A DNA stretch of 64,000 bases from NCBI RefSeq assembly GCF_019649055.1, contig NW_026570349.1:186001-250000 (forward strand), in the 5' to 3' direction. The position numbers and the translations under genes were made by a program. The stretch comes from Paramacrobiotus metropolitanus (lineage: Eukaryota; Tardigrada; Eutardigrada; Parachela; Macrobiotidae). The notes under the pieces were generated by a model. That model was not told where the DNA came from. It did no database searches and was given only the letters and a program-made list of their open reading frames with translations. Positions 51,943 through 61,900 of the stretch are shown piece after piece. Each line of letters opens with the position of its first letter. Position 1 is the first letter of the stretch.

Positions 51943-52548
51943 ATGCGTTCAGTCATGGATATCCACAACATTATTCTGGCGGTGCAGTTCAACGAGAAAG
52001 TTGATCTGCAGCATGTTTTAGAAGTTTTCGGGGAACGTGCTACGAAGGTGAAAAATTTCAACGCAGTTAACATCAGACTTGTAGACCAGTCACATACATT
52101 CTGCCAGATATTCCAGAATGGTAAGGTAATCGTAATAGGTGGTAAGTCTATAGAAGAATCAAATGGGCTATTAGAACAGTATTTGAGAATGTTGAGGGTA
52201 AACTGCATCGACGTGACTATTAAGGAGCGCTTTGTGGCAAATATAGTCTGTACGTATGCTTACAGTGAAATAATAAATTTAAATAAGCTGTATAGCCAGA
52301 TTTTGAAAGAAAAGCCAACGGGTGTCGCATTTTTCTATGAACCTGAGCTTTTTCCAGCGATCAAATTGCGGTTTCCGTTATTGAAAACTACCGTAAACGT
52401 TTTCCATACTGGAAAGTGTGTGGTTCTCGGAGCGAGATCACTGTTGCAGATTCAACGCACAATTAAACAGATTAAAAACCTCCTTGAAAAGTATACCACT
52501 ACGGTGTGGAAAAGTGAAAAATCTGATCGTTTCAAAAGCACCATTTGA
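51943..52548 (+). CDS. TATA-binding protein homologue encoded by the Polinton
   Basis: 201 residues from ATG 51,943, the length of a TBP core. TBP bends TATA DNA and nucleates transcription preinitiation complexes. Both pseudo-symmetric repeats are present: the first runs through NFNAVNIRL and FQNGKVIVIGGKS, the second through YEPELFPAIKLRF and FHTGKCVVLGARS. All four phenylalanines that intercalate into DNA in TBP are kept (F39, F57, F137, F154). The frame is open upstream to 51,829, but only from non-ATG codons, so the start at the fold boundary is chosen. It sits second in the rightward gene block, 68 bases before the ATPase start. Sequence identity to cellular TBP looks low, so capture was old or evolution fast. 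Stop TGA. Confidence 0.85.
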   Translation: MRSVMDIHNIILAVQFNEKVDLQHVLEVFGERATKVKNFNAVNIRLVDQSHTFCQIFQNGKVIVIGGKSIEESNGLLEQYLRMLRVNCIDVTIKERFVANIVCTYAYSEIINLNKLYSQILKEKPTGVAFFYEPELFPAIKLRFPLLKTTVNVFHTGKCVVLGARSLLQIQRTIKQIKNLLEKYTTTVWKSEKSDRFKSTI

Positions 52549-52616
52549 GAGTTTTTGTAATTGAGTGTATTGTGAAGTGGCCGATAGTTATCAACAAAAC
52601 TCAGGAGAAATTAAAA

Positions 52617-53252
52617 ATGGAAAAACTGAGTTTTGATTTCCGCTTTAAAACTCCCTGCGCGATATATATTTCTGGTCCAACTATGTCAGGAAAATCGACT
52701 TTTACAATGAAGCTCTTGCGAAATCTTACGGAGAGTTTCAATCCACCCCCTGTTAGAATAGTATATGCTTATGGTACTTGGCAAGATGCTTTCCAGGATT
52801 TTGAAAAAGATATTGAACTTGTCCAAGGTTTGAATCCCATCGTAGAAGATGAGAATTTTTTCGACAAAGACGTCCCGAGCCTGCTAGTTTTAGATGATCT
52901 AATGGAAGAAATTGCTGGAACGCCAAGGTGTTCCTCGATTTTCACTCGCGACGTTCATCATAAAAATGTTTCTGTAATTTTTATATCTCAAAATTTATAC
53001 AAGCAAGGAAGGAGCATGCGTGATATTGCGCTGAATTCTCAGTACTTGGTGATTTTTAAATCAGTTCGCGATGTTCAGCAAGTTAAAACACTTGCACGTC
53101 AGTTAGGTATGCCACATATGCTGGAGGCCTACCGAAAGGCTATAAAGGAACCTTTTGGTTATTTACTGATAAATCTTAGACCCGAAGCTCCAGACAATGT
53201 TCGTCTTCAGTCGCACGTGTTTGAGTATAGACGAATATATGTAGAAAAATGA
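52617..53252 (+). CDS. Packaging ATPase (FtsK/HerA, A32-like)
   Basis: 211 residues from ATG 52,617. Walker A is GPTMSGKST (about residue 20) and Walker B is SLLVLDDL; a sensor-like IFISQN strand follows. This is the small genome-packaging ATPase shared by Polintons, virophages and other double-jelly-roll viruses, which pumps DNA into the capsid. The open frame extends upstream without an ATG, so the first ATG is used. Its stop overlaps the next start in ATGA. Confidence 0.9.
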   Translation: MEKLSFDFRFKTPCAIYISGPTMSGKSTFTMKLLRNLTESFNPPPVRIVYAYGTWQDAFQDFEKDIELVQGLNPIVEDENFFDKDVPSLLVLDDLMEEIAGTPRCSSIFTRDVHHKNVSVIFISQNLYKQGRSMRDIALNSQYLVIFKSVRDVQQVKTLARQLGMPHMLEAYRKAIKEPFGYLLINLRPEAPDNVRLQSHVFEYRRIYVEK

Positions 53253-53569
53253 AACCAGAAGATATTTTTCGACTTATTGAAGCGTTAAAGCTTCTGACAC
53301 CACGTCAGAGAAGAAGCTTTTTCCAGCTGGCAACTAAACAACAAATAAGCGCAATCGAAGAAGCCTGCTTAAACCTAGTTAAGCAACCCACCGGTCTTAG
53401 CAAAGTTGATTTAGCTCGGGCTCGAAAACATTCTTCAACAATCAAGCGTCTAGCTGACCGCAGTACATACCGTTCAAAGAAACGTAAAATATTGCAACAA
53501 AAAGGAGGATTTCTCAACGTTTTGCTTCCAGTATTAGGAACGTTAGTCTCCACTTTTCTAGCAAAATGA
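53249..53569 (+). CDS. Small basic Polinton protein with hydrophobic tail
   Basis: 106 residues. The body is helical and basic (RQRRSFFQL, then RSKKRKILQQKGG), ending in a hydrophobic, amphipathic tail (FLNVLLPVLGTLVSTFLAK). A basic segment followed by KGGFL and an apolar C-terminus is common in small virion proteins of Polintons and adintoviruses thought to act on DNA or membranes. The function is not shown. It starts in an ATGA overlap with the ATPase and ends in another. Confidence 0.6.
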   Translation: MKPEDIFRLIEALKLLTPRQRRSFFQLATKQQISAIEEACLNLVKQPTGLSKVDLARARKHSSTIKRLADRSTYRSKKRKILQQKGGFLNVLLPVLGTLVSTFLAK

Positions 53570-54663
53570 AGACGTACGTTTTAGTTCCCGAAACCGAGTT
53601 TTTAAAACAGAAGCATGCTCGGGAAGGTGTTCCCGCGCCGACTGCTTGGAAAAAGGCCCAAGACATTGGTCATGAAATTACACAGCAGCTCATGGCGAAG
53701 GCTGCTTTTGATTACCAGCGTTTAAACAATACTGGTAACGCTCCAGTCGCGACTCCATTGTTGGAAACAGTGCAAGTTGAATCTGCTGCTCCTGCTACCA
53801 ATACATCACCCATAATGATTGATAAAAGTATACAAGCTCATTCTACAGGTGTTCTTAAAGATCAATATAGTCAAGCGGGTCCAAACGTAACCCATCAAGT
53901 TGTGCAGGCTGTTCCGACATTTCATGAACAGGGTACTCAAGCAACAGCCCCACCGTTAGTTGAATATAAGTATGTCGAGGTACCATCACAACCAATTGTA
54001 CAATATGTACAAGTGCCTGGTGAGCCGCAAATACAAGTTGTTCCAAGCAAACCGGTAGTCAAACATGTTTATCGGAAGCCGAAAAACCCCTTTGGTCAAA
54101 AAGTCCATGTTAGACGCATTCTGAAATCCGATAACACTTTAAATGCCGCTATAGAATACGCTCCTACTCCGCCTAGTGTTCCGATAGTAGAATTTCCTGC
54201 TGATGGTGTGTTAGAATATCAAGTACCTGACAATGGATCTGTTCCGGCTTTGGAAAGTAACCAACTAGCTGTTGAAGGGTTAAAAGCGCTAGCCGTTAAA
54301 CCGAAAACTTCAAACCGGCTCCGGCAAAAGGACAATGATCAGCAACTTGCTATTGAAGGGTCGAAAACGGTGGCAATTAAGCCAAAAACCTCTAACAAGC
54401 TCCAAAAGGCCACACCAAAACCTAAGCAAAGGGCTGCAATTGCTAGTGGTTCTCAAAGATTAGCAATAGAAGCCAGTGAGAAAGAGCAGGCAGCTATTAC
54501 CGACGCACCGCCGCTTAAGGCTTTAACTTTCGAACAATCAAATAAAGCTGAAAGTTCAGGTCGGAACAAAATTCAGTTGAGAAAACGTAATAAAGCGTCA
54601 GGACCTCCCGCTAAAAAACACAAAGGTGGTATACAAAGAGGCGGCTGGCTCTCCTACACATGA
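53566..54663 (+). CDS. Unrecognised 365-residue Polinton protein with repeats
   Basis: No family recognised. The first 45 residues look folded (MKTYVLVPETEFLKQKHARE). The rest is low-complexity: Pro/Val/Gln-rich (VEVPSQPIVQYVQVPGEPQI), then repeats of QLAVEGLKALAVKPKTSNRL / QLAIEGSKTVAIKPKTSNKL, then a basic C-terminus (KKHKGGIQRGGW). Position between ATPase and integrase, and the composition, suggest a structural or DNA-associated virion protein. Both ends are ATGA overlaps. Confidence 0.55.
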   Translation: MKTYVLVPETEFLKQKHAREGVPAPTAWKKAQDIGHEITQQLMAKAAFDYQRLNNTGNAPVATPLLETVQVESAAPATNTSPIMIDKSIQAHSTGVLKDQYSQAGPNVTHQVVQAVPTFHEQGTQATAPPLVEYKYVEVPSQPIVQYVQVPGEPQIQVVPSKPVVKHVYRKPKNPFGQKVHVRRILKSDNTLNAAIEYAPTPPSVPIVEFPADGVLEYQVPDNGSVPALESNQLAVEGLKALAVKPKTSNRLRQKDNDQQLAIEGSKTVAIKPKTSNKLQKATPKPKQRAAIASGSQRLAIEASEKEQAAITDAPPLKALTFEQSNKAESSGRNKIQLRKRNKASGPPAKKHKGGIQRGGWLSYT

Positions 54664-55730
54664 TGAAGCCCACATTAGATGATCTGTATTTGAATCCTGT
54701 TTCTCAAGGGAGTTTAGGTGGCATAGACCGCTTGTATAAAGAAGCCAGGAAACATGGATATACACGAAAACAGGTTAAAGCTTACTTAGAAACCAAAGAC
54801 GCATATACACAGCACAAACCTTTTCGGTCTAAGTTCAAACGCCGAAAAATTATTTCCGTTAATGTGGGTGACCAACATCAAATTGATCTTGTGGATTTTC
54901 AAAAATTTGCTAGTTATAACGATGGGTTTAAGTATATTCTTATGTGTATCGACTGCTTTTCTCGTTATGCATGGGCTGAGCCGGTTAAATCCAAACGGCC
55001 TGCTGATATTCGTGAAGCGCTTTTGAAAATATACAAGAGTGATTATCCTCCATTACGCGTTCAAAGCGATAATGGTAAGGAATTTGTTAGTAAAGACATG
55101 CGTAAGTTTTTTGAAGAATGTAATGTTACATTTTTTACAACAAAAAACGATGATGTAAAATGTGCGATGGTTGAACGTCTAAATCGTACCATTGAAGACC
55201 GGTTGTATGTGTTCATGACCGAAAACAACACATACCGATTCATAGATATCCTTCCTAAGGTTTTATCCGCTTACAATTCTACAAAACACTCGGCTACAGG
55301 AGTAGCCCCTAAAGACGTCGGTCCTGATGAAGCTGAGCAAATTCTCCAGAAGATGGTTGATGAACAAAAAGGTATGAAAAATCCAAAACCAACATTTTCT
55401 GTTGGTGATCATGTACGTTTGGCAAAAAAGAAACAGACATTTGAAAAAGGGTACGAGACTCGTTTCACAGAAGAAGTTTTTAAAATAACCCACGCTACAC
55501 GAAGCGGGAGCCATTACCTTTACACGGTCGAAGATTTAGCTGGCGAACCTGTAGACGGTAAGTTTTATCCGGAAGAGTTATCTAAAGTCACAATGGCAGA
55601 AAAGCCATATCATAGGATCTCTAGGATATTAAGGGAAAGGAAACATAAAGGAAAAGTACAATACTTAGTACGTTGGTATGGATACGGTCCTGCTTATGAC
55701 TCGTGGGAAAACAAAGAAGATTTGAAATGA
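54660..55730 (+). CDS. Integrase (DDE, retroviral type) with C-terminal chromodomain
   Basis: 356 residues. It has the Polinton-type N-terminus (YLNPVSQGSLGG) followed by the rve core, with catalytic D76 (HQIDLVDF), D137 (VQSDNGKEF) and E172 (AMVERLNRT); D137 to E172 is the classical 35 spacing. An SH3-like region (FSVGDHVRLAKKK) and a chromodomain (ILRERKHKGKVQYLVRWYGY, then DSWE) close the protein. It inserts the element, and the chromodomain may steer it to modified histones. All key residues are present, so it could be active. Start and stop are both in ATGA overlaps. Confidence 0.92.
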   Translation: MMKPTLDDLYLNPVSQGSLGGIDRLYKEARKHGYTRKQVKAYLETKDAYTQHKPFRSKFKRRKIISVNVGDQHQIDLVDFQKFASYNDGFKYILMCIDCFSRYAWAEPVKSKRPADIREALLKIYKSDYPPLRVQSDNGKEFVSKDMRKFFEECNVTFFTTKNDDVKCAMVERLNRTIEDRLYVFMTENNTYRFIDILPKVLSAYNSTKHSATGVAPKDVGPDEAEQILQKMVDEQKGMKNPKPTFSVGDHVRLAKKKQTFEKGYETRFTEEVFKITHATRSGSHYLYTVEDLAGEPVDGKFYPEELSKVTMAEKPYHRISRILRERKHKGKVQYLVRWYGYGPAYDSWENKEDLK

Positions 55731-56470
55731 GTTTTTACATGACATTGCCGTCTTCGGCGTCAGAGGGGTTATACCCTGAAAACTGCCCTGGTAAATTTAC
55801 AACGCTGCTCGCTAGACCTATAGATTTAGACGGTGCGTGGGAAGTAGGTCTTTCGGAAATTATTCTACCGCCTATGCGGATAAAGTTTAATACCGGATTA
55901 TCCATTGCTGTCTCGCGTGACGGTATGCCGTCTAGAACTCATAGATTCGTCGATCAACATGCTTTTGAGGATGAAAATCATTTAATTCGGACGGTTAACA
56001 AACTGCTGAGGGAAAACGTAGATGATAGGGACTCGAAAACCTACGGCCAGATAATAGTGAGTGGTCAAGCAGCTCAGTTAAACATCACGCCGGGCCTCTC
56101 TTTAACTTTTACGGGCTCCGAATACGCGCGCGCACTAGGTATACTACACCAGTACACATATAACAGCAGAGATGCTTTGTCTCATATGTTATATCCGGGA
56201 CAGCATAATCGTCTCGTGCATGTGTATTGTGACGTGATTACGCATGGGTTGGTAGGCGACTCAATGGTGCCTTTACTACGCACCTTATCGACTCAAGCGA
56301 ATTCATTTCGAGAGACAGTAATTCGTTTTGAAAATCCGCATTATATGCCGCTGGCCTACCATGCGTTTCAAACTATAGAAATAGCGATGCGCGATGATTT
56401 AGGGAAGGAAGTACTCTTTCATCCAGGCACATCAGTAATTAAATTACACTTTCGACCAAAGAAGCATTAA
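55727..56470 (+). CDS. Minor capsid (penton) protein
   Basis: 247 residues from ATG 55,727, which overlaps the integrase stop in ATGA. The N-terminal block (LPSSASEGLYPENCPGKFTT, then LARPIDLDGAWEVGLSEI) is the hallmark of Polinton single-jelly-roll penton proteins, which sit at capsid vertices. The frame is intact. Confidence 0.85.
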   Translation: MSFYMTLPSSASEGLYPENCPGKFTTLLARPIDLDGAWEVGLSEIILPPMRIKFNTGLSIAVSRDGMPSRTHRFVDQHAFEDENHLIRTVNKLLRENVDDRDSKTYGQIIVSGQAAQLNITPGLSLTFTGSEYARALGILHQYTYNSRDALSHMLYPGQHNRLVHVYCDVITHGLVGDSMVPLLRTLSTQANSFRETVIRFENPHYMPLAYHAFQTIEIAMRDDLGKEVLFHPGTSVIKLHFRPKKH

Positions 56471-56471
56471 A

Positions 56472-56855
56472 ATGGTTCTACAAGAGTTAAAATTTGACGA
56501 GCACCGCTACACCCAGATCTTTACCAAACAGCATGGGTACGGTATGCCATATTATCGTGGTGCACCCATGAAAGGTGGTAGTTTCTGGGGACGTGTGATT
56601 GGATTTGCAAAGGGTTTGTTCAGCAAAGCTGCGCCGCATATAAACAATTTAATTGCAACGGCCCAACCTCACATGAAAACAATGGCCAGCAAAGCTGTGG
56701 AATCCGTAATCGATAAAGCTGTTGAGCGTGTTAGCGAGAAATTACGCAACACGGCTCAACAACAGGGGTCGGGTATTAAGGGTCGTCGTCGAAAGAGAAT
56801 GATCAAAACCACGAAACGTCAACGCGCAATAGACGCTATAAAAGACAAACTGTAA
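56472..56855 (+). CDS. Small virion protein, possible membrane-active/core type
   Basis: 127 residues. A Gly/Tyr-rich start (HGYGMPYYRGAPMKGGSFWG) leads into an amphipathic helix (RVIGFAKGLFSKAAPHI), a long helix and a very basic tail (KGRRRKRMIKTTKRQR). Position just before the major capsid gene and this composition resemble the pVI/pX-like proteins of adenovirus relatives. The function is inferred. Confidence 0.6.
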   Translation: MVLQELKFDEHRYTQIFTKQHGYGMPYYRGAPMKGGSFWGRVIGFAKGLFSKAAPHINNLIATAQPHMKTMASKAVESVIDKAVERVSEKLRNTAQQQGSGIKGRRRKRMIKTTKRQRAIDAIKDKL

Positions 56856-56857
56856 CG

Positions 56858-58204
56858 ATGGCTCTTATTGAAGCTGGCTCAGAACCCTCCATGCTGTTGG
56901 AAAGTCACTTGTTTTATCTTCCAGCTACGCTTACGGAAAGGTGGAATACACATGACTATGACTTGGGCCCGTCTCAAGCCGTAACCGACGATTCAAACGA
57001 TATTGTATTTACAATTTCACCGTGTCAAACCGAGCTTATCAGCTTAGCTGACATTAGATTTTCTTGTGATTTACACGTTACTAATTCTGCTGGTACTGTT
57101 CCAACAGAAAAAGACTGTCTTGCACCAGTTAACAATATTTTGCATAGTTTATTTCAGTCAGTTACGGTTTCATTGGGAGGTCGCAACATAACCGATAACA
57201 GTCCTTTGTATCACATTCGAGCGTACATTGAATCCCTTCTGGGTTTCACTGTTCAGGCTCAGAACAGTCAGTTGAGCCTGTGTGGATTTGCGTTGGACAC
57301 TGACCTTGACAAAGACCCGTTATACATGAATGAGATAAATGGGGCAACAACATTTCATAGTAAGGGTGCCGAAACGCGAAGAACATGGTTGCAGACTTTC
57401 CGTCCGTTGCAGTTGTCTGGTAAACTACACTGCGATTTGTTCCAGCAAGACCGACCACTAATTCCTGGTGTTGAGTTGAGCATTAAACTAATTCGAAACA
57501 GGGCTAATCTTTGTTTTCTTACTGATAATGATGTAGCGGCTCCAAAGGCTTTTGCTATTCGAAACCCCAAGCTGAAAGTTCGAAAGTATGAACCTTCTCC
57601 AGACTTCTTAGCAGCCATGACAAAGCAACTAGTCACGACTAATGCAAAATATCACATCGAACGGGTTGCTTTAAGACAAACCACAATGCAATCAGGTCAG
57701 CAGCAACTATCCTGGGCGAATATTGTTATTGGACAGTTACCCAAGGTAATGTTCTTTGCAATGTCACCCAATCGCTCATTCGTTGGCGATTTTAAGTCAA
57801 CTCCGTTCAATTTCATCATTTCAACGTATCTAACTTAAGTGCTGAAATTGATGGACAGCTTTTTCCTACACGGGGGTACAACTTAGATTTCCAGAACGGT
57901 GCGTCAATTGAGGGTTATGAAGGGTTGTTAGATACTCTAGAGCGGCTGCATGAAGGTCATGGTGAACTACCGTTTGACAGGTCCGTATTTAACAAAGGGT
58001 GGTTTCAATATTTTTGGGTTTGACTTCACTCGCGGCCACACGGGCAGAGGAGCCTTGTCACTGATAAGGCAAGGTAATTTAAACATCAATGTTAAATTTG
58101 CAAAACCGCTACCTGAAGGTATAGTTTGCGTAGCTATGATGGTCTTCGATAACATTATCGAAATTAACAACAATCGCCAAGTACTTTTCGACTTTGCGCC
58201 ATGA
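56858..58204 (+). pseudogene. Major capsid protein (double jelly-roll) with two frameshifts
   Basis: The first 326 codons are intact and typical of Polinton capsid proteins (SLFQSVTVSLGGRNITDNSP, then YHIRAYIESLLGF). Family blocks then continue in two other phases: from about 57,810 to about 58,000, and from there to the TGA at 58,202-58,204. Each switch fits a single-base indel in a short T or G run. The rest of the sequence is conserved, so either the copy has just been inactivated or the bases are assembly errors. The end overlaps the protease start in ATGA. Confidence 0.85.
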
Positions 58205-58701
58205 ACAGCCTACAAATAGATTCAGCGCTGAAACAAGATCCTAACGTTCGCGACATTTTTGTCGGAGTATTTGCCAGTGATACGCTGCCAGTAAAAGAAT
58301 TTCCAGGTGCATACATATCTAACACTCAACCGTCAGGTGCGGCGGGTGAACACTGGGTAGCATTTTATTGTACAAAACCCGGTACGATAGAGGTTTTTGA
58401 TTCGTACGGAAAAAATCCCGGCGACTACTCAGATGACATTGAAAAATGGATAGACAATGACTTTGTTATAATGTCGAATACTGAGCGACAAAACACTGAT
58501 AGTACTGTATGTGGTCAATATTGTATGTTTTTCGTTTTATTACGTTGCTACGGGTTTTCGTATAAAGACGTCATGTCTGCCCTCACTAAGCATAAAGGGG
58601 TGAATGATAAATTTGTATGTAAATTCATCAACAAGTTCTTCCGACTAAGGACTGTAGTCCGTGACGCAACATTTATACGCGACCTTATAAGAAATGGTTA
58701 A
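58201..58701 (+). CDS. Adenain-type cysteine protease
   Basis: 166 residues. The catalytic set of adenovirus-type maturation proteases is present: H51 (GEHWVAF), D67 (EVFDSYG), Q97 and C104 (STVCGQYC), with Q and C seven apart as in the family. It would cleave capsid and core precursors during maturation. The frame is intact; it starts in an ATGA overlap and its last eight bases overlap the next gene. Confidence 0.9.
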   Translation: MNSLQIDSALKQDPNVRDIFVGVFASDTLPVKEFPGAYISNTQPSGAAGEHWVAFYCTKPGTIEVFDSYGKNPGDYSDDIEKWIDNDFVIMSNTERQNTDSTVCGQYCMFFVLLRCYGFSYKDVMSALTKHKGVNDKFVCKFINKFFRLRTVVRDATFIRDLIRNG

Positions 58702-58894
58702 GCCGTTAGCTAAAAAAGCAGCATCAGTATTCTTTGCAGTACTGGTCACCATGCTGCTGGTAGTTTTCAATACTTTAGAAATTGTTTCCTATTTTATCAA
58801 GTCCGCCAATCGTACGCAGTTGGAAGAATCAAGAAAAATTACGAAAGAGGTGCTTGATGTGATGGTGAGCGACGAAGCGACGCAAACAGATTAG
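58694..58894 (+). CDS. Small single-pass membrane protein
   Basis: 66 residues: a basic start, one hydrophobic helix (VFFAVLVTMLLVVFNTLEIV) and an acidic tail (VSDEATQTD). No family recognised. It is the last gene of the rightward block. Confidence 0.5.
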   Translation: MVKPLAKKAASVFFAVLVTMLLVVFNTLEIVSYFIKSANRTQLEESRKITKEVLDVMVSDEATQTD

Positions 58895-58898
58895 GTTT

Positions 58899-58936
58899 TC
58901 CCCTTTCTTTTATTGATTTTTCCCCACCCTCTTTTT
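58899..58936 (-). terminator. Shared 3' element, right copy (between convergent genes)
   Basis: This near-copy of 49,636-49,674 lies in the 43-base gap between the end of the rightward block and the end of leftward PolB. On the minus strand it carries ATCAATAAAAG, an AATAAA polyadenylation-like signal. Confidence 0.5.
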
Positions 58937-58937
58937 T

Positions 58938-61900
58938 CTATCGCGTGCCAAAAGGCAGCGTTGTAAAATCATCCAACATGATGCGCTTGTCGTAAACAAG
59001 CTTCAATTTCTTAGCTAACTGAACAGTATTAATTTCTTGGGTTTTTCCATTTCGTTTGATGTATTCTGGATATACAACCTGAACATGCCCATCCACACCA
59101 TCCAGTAACCGCTTCAGCTGGTTAAAATCCAAGGCTTTTCCAGTCCGCGTCAGCTCCTTCGTGACCGAGTCCCAATCCAAAATATCTTCCGTAAATCCGT
59201 TCTGCATCATACCTTTCACTTTCAACTCAATGCGCCCCGTGTCGGTTTCGTAGCTGTACACTTTTGGACCACAGGAGACAAATTTAACGATGTGATTCTC
59301 GCCAGCTTCTAGCTGGTTATCCCAATCCCCAAGAATACTGCCGGTATCAGGAAGCCAGTCGCCAGGTCGGTGAATGAATATCACGGAATCCGTGTCGTAG
59401 TACAGGAGGCGCTCGCCCAACTTTTCCATGAGGGATAATAGTATAAGTCGCGCATGGCTGGTGGTGAAAGCGGCAATGACAACATTCGTACCGTTGCTGC
59501 CTTCATTGTAGTCATCCACTTTCGAGTGTGTTACCATCAGACACGTTGGGCTTACGCCATAGACATCATGTATTTCAATAGCTTTTGAACGACACAGATC
59601 AGAATACCGTTTGGGGTCGTAGACAAACTCCGTTGAGTTCATATCGCAACTTTGACCGGTTTTACCCCATAGACTGTTCACCACAATCTTGGTTGTGCTC
59701 TTCTTTCCAGCATCAAAAACCATAGCATCAGGATCCAAGGAAATGCCTTCGCGTTCTTTAACCGTCTGAATAAACTTGGCTTTCTTTTCATCGGTATCGC
59801 ACCACGCAGGCCAACCACTGGCTTCCATTTTCACTTTTAAAAACTTGTCCATGTATGCCGCAAAGAGCTTGGTGTCAGACTGCGTCCAGTGCCACACTTC
59901 ATACATTTCCACAACACGATACCCCACATCGATTGCATGATGTAGTTCGGGTGTCGCCCAAACCCCTTCGAAACAGCGATCATCGTCTGTATGCGCACAG
60001 CGGCTCAACGCTTTTTCCATCGCGCATTTTTTGCACAGAACAAACATAAGCTTGCCGTTTATCGTGGCCGGTAAGACTGGATACAGGCATTGATCCGGAG
60101 CCGCTACTTTGCAGTAGACCAGTCCAAAATAATCTTTGGCATCCTTGAAATTGGATACGATTACTTCAGGATGGCCGACCGGGTATGCCTTGGTCTTGTT
60201 CACGAATGGGTACAAGCTAACAACGTCATAATGCCTAATTTCTTCGTCATCCTTTACTTGGTAATACAAACGACTGGCATTCGTTCTGCCTCCTTTGAAG
60301 GCGTCACGAGGATTCATTGGCTCACGAATGTTCATATTCAGCAGAAATGCGGCAATATCGGGATCTTGTCGTTCTTTAAGCCACTCGCAGCTCCATTTCA
60401 CCTCCACAGTGTAGCCCTGACTTTCAAGGAAGCGTTCGCGTTCCTGGAACTCTTCGTAAACTTCGCGCATTTTCTTTTTGGAGTATGGTACAACATCGTT
60501 TTCTTCAGTACAGAAAGGATGTCCATGGAAGACGCAACCGTTATACTCGTAAACGGTTTGTGTCTCCTTGTCAAAACCGTCTACAAAGTATCGCCCAATT
60601 TTAACTTCTTTGCCGTTCCGACCATGGCGTATACGACCGTTTGCGCTCATGTTCTCCCATTCCAGCCATTGCGTGGCTTGAATACTAGTCCGTCGGTTTC
60701 TGTGCGGTCCATGACTGGATAACGCGGCAACTTTGTTCTCCGGAAGGTGAAACATTCTCCAGTACCGGTAGCAGGCCGAAGGCATGGTCATACTTTCCAT
60801 TGGATTCAGCGACGTCAGAGCTTGGTAATCGCTGATAAACTTTAAAGCACACACACGCAAAACCGTAACATCGTTCGAGCAATACGTCATCATCTGCTCG
60901 CGAAAATTGAACACCCCATTGGCGGCCGCTTTAGCTTCAGCGTGCCACTTAAGAAATTCTTCTTTTTGCTTTTTTCGCATTCCATCAATCATGTACTGAT
61001 CCGGCTCGGGCCAGGGCAAATCAGTTTTATCCCAATTTTCAGGCTTGTTAAATCGATGTGGGAAGTCGCCTTTCTGCACTTCGATTTCCAAGCCAACCGC
61101 TTTTGGTAACTGACTCAACTTTCAAGCCAGAAAGTTGAGTGTATCACGTGACCGGATCCCCAGTTTGCGGTACCGCAATTCCAACAACTGCGTCCCACGC
61201 TTGATGACCTCCACTCCTTTCAATCCATTGTCCAACATGTACTTTAGGACAAAATGTCCATCATAGCCTCGAAAATTGTGTGCTATGATAGTAAATCCCC
61301 GATGCTTTTCTTGAAACAACCAGCGTCCAAATGCCTCATCAACTTCCGTATTCATTGGCTGACCGTCTTCCGGAAAACGTACTTCCGAACCATCAGCATA
61401 TTGCGCAACGATGCATGTGGGTACGTGACCATTCACTGGATCGTTGTAGGTTTCGTAATCGAAGAAAATGTATTTCATTTCTTCTTGCTGCCATGGTGGC
61501 GGTGCCTTCAGTGGTTTTATGTAGCACAAATGCGTAGCTTGGAGAAAAAAACCATTGCACGTGTTACAATAAATTTCCCCGCACTGGTGTGTTACGTTTT
61601 TGCCACGATTGGACAGGTTCACAAAAACACCGCATGCCTGGCAGATGAACATTTGCTCGCAATAATTCTTTCCATTTTTCCTTTTCTTCTTATGGATATC
61701 GTAACACTGTTGGTTGTGGAACCGACGGCTGCATTCAGTGCAGAAGATTGGATTGTCCACCAGACAGGCGTTCTTGTTGCGGTAGCACGACCTACATTTC
61801 CCCTCGCACCGATGACGTTCTCTATGATGATACGGTCGATCGCAATCATTGCAGAAGTAGGGTGAGCAGTAAAAGCCTGTCGCGGATGTGACCAGGTCAA

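Noticed and set aside
60090-60722. Long plus-strand open frame within the polymerase region
   Set aside because: It is antisense to well-conserved PolB motifs and shows no domain of its own.
61118-61124. PolB split into two separate genes
   Set aside because: The frame is continuous across a single TGA, and the presumed second start is a TTG inside the conserved exonuclease region.
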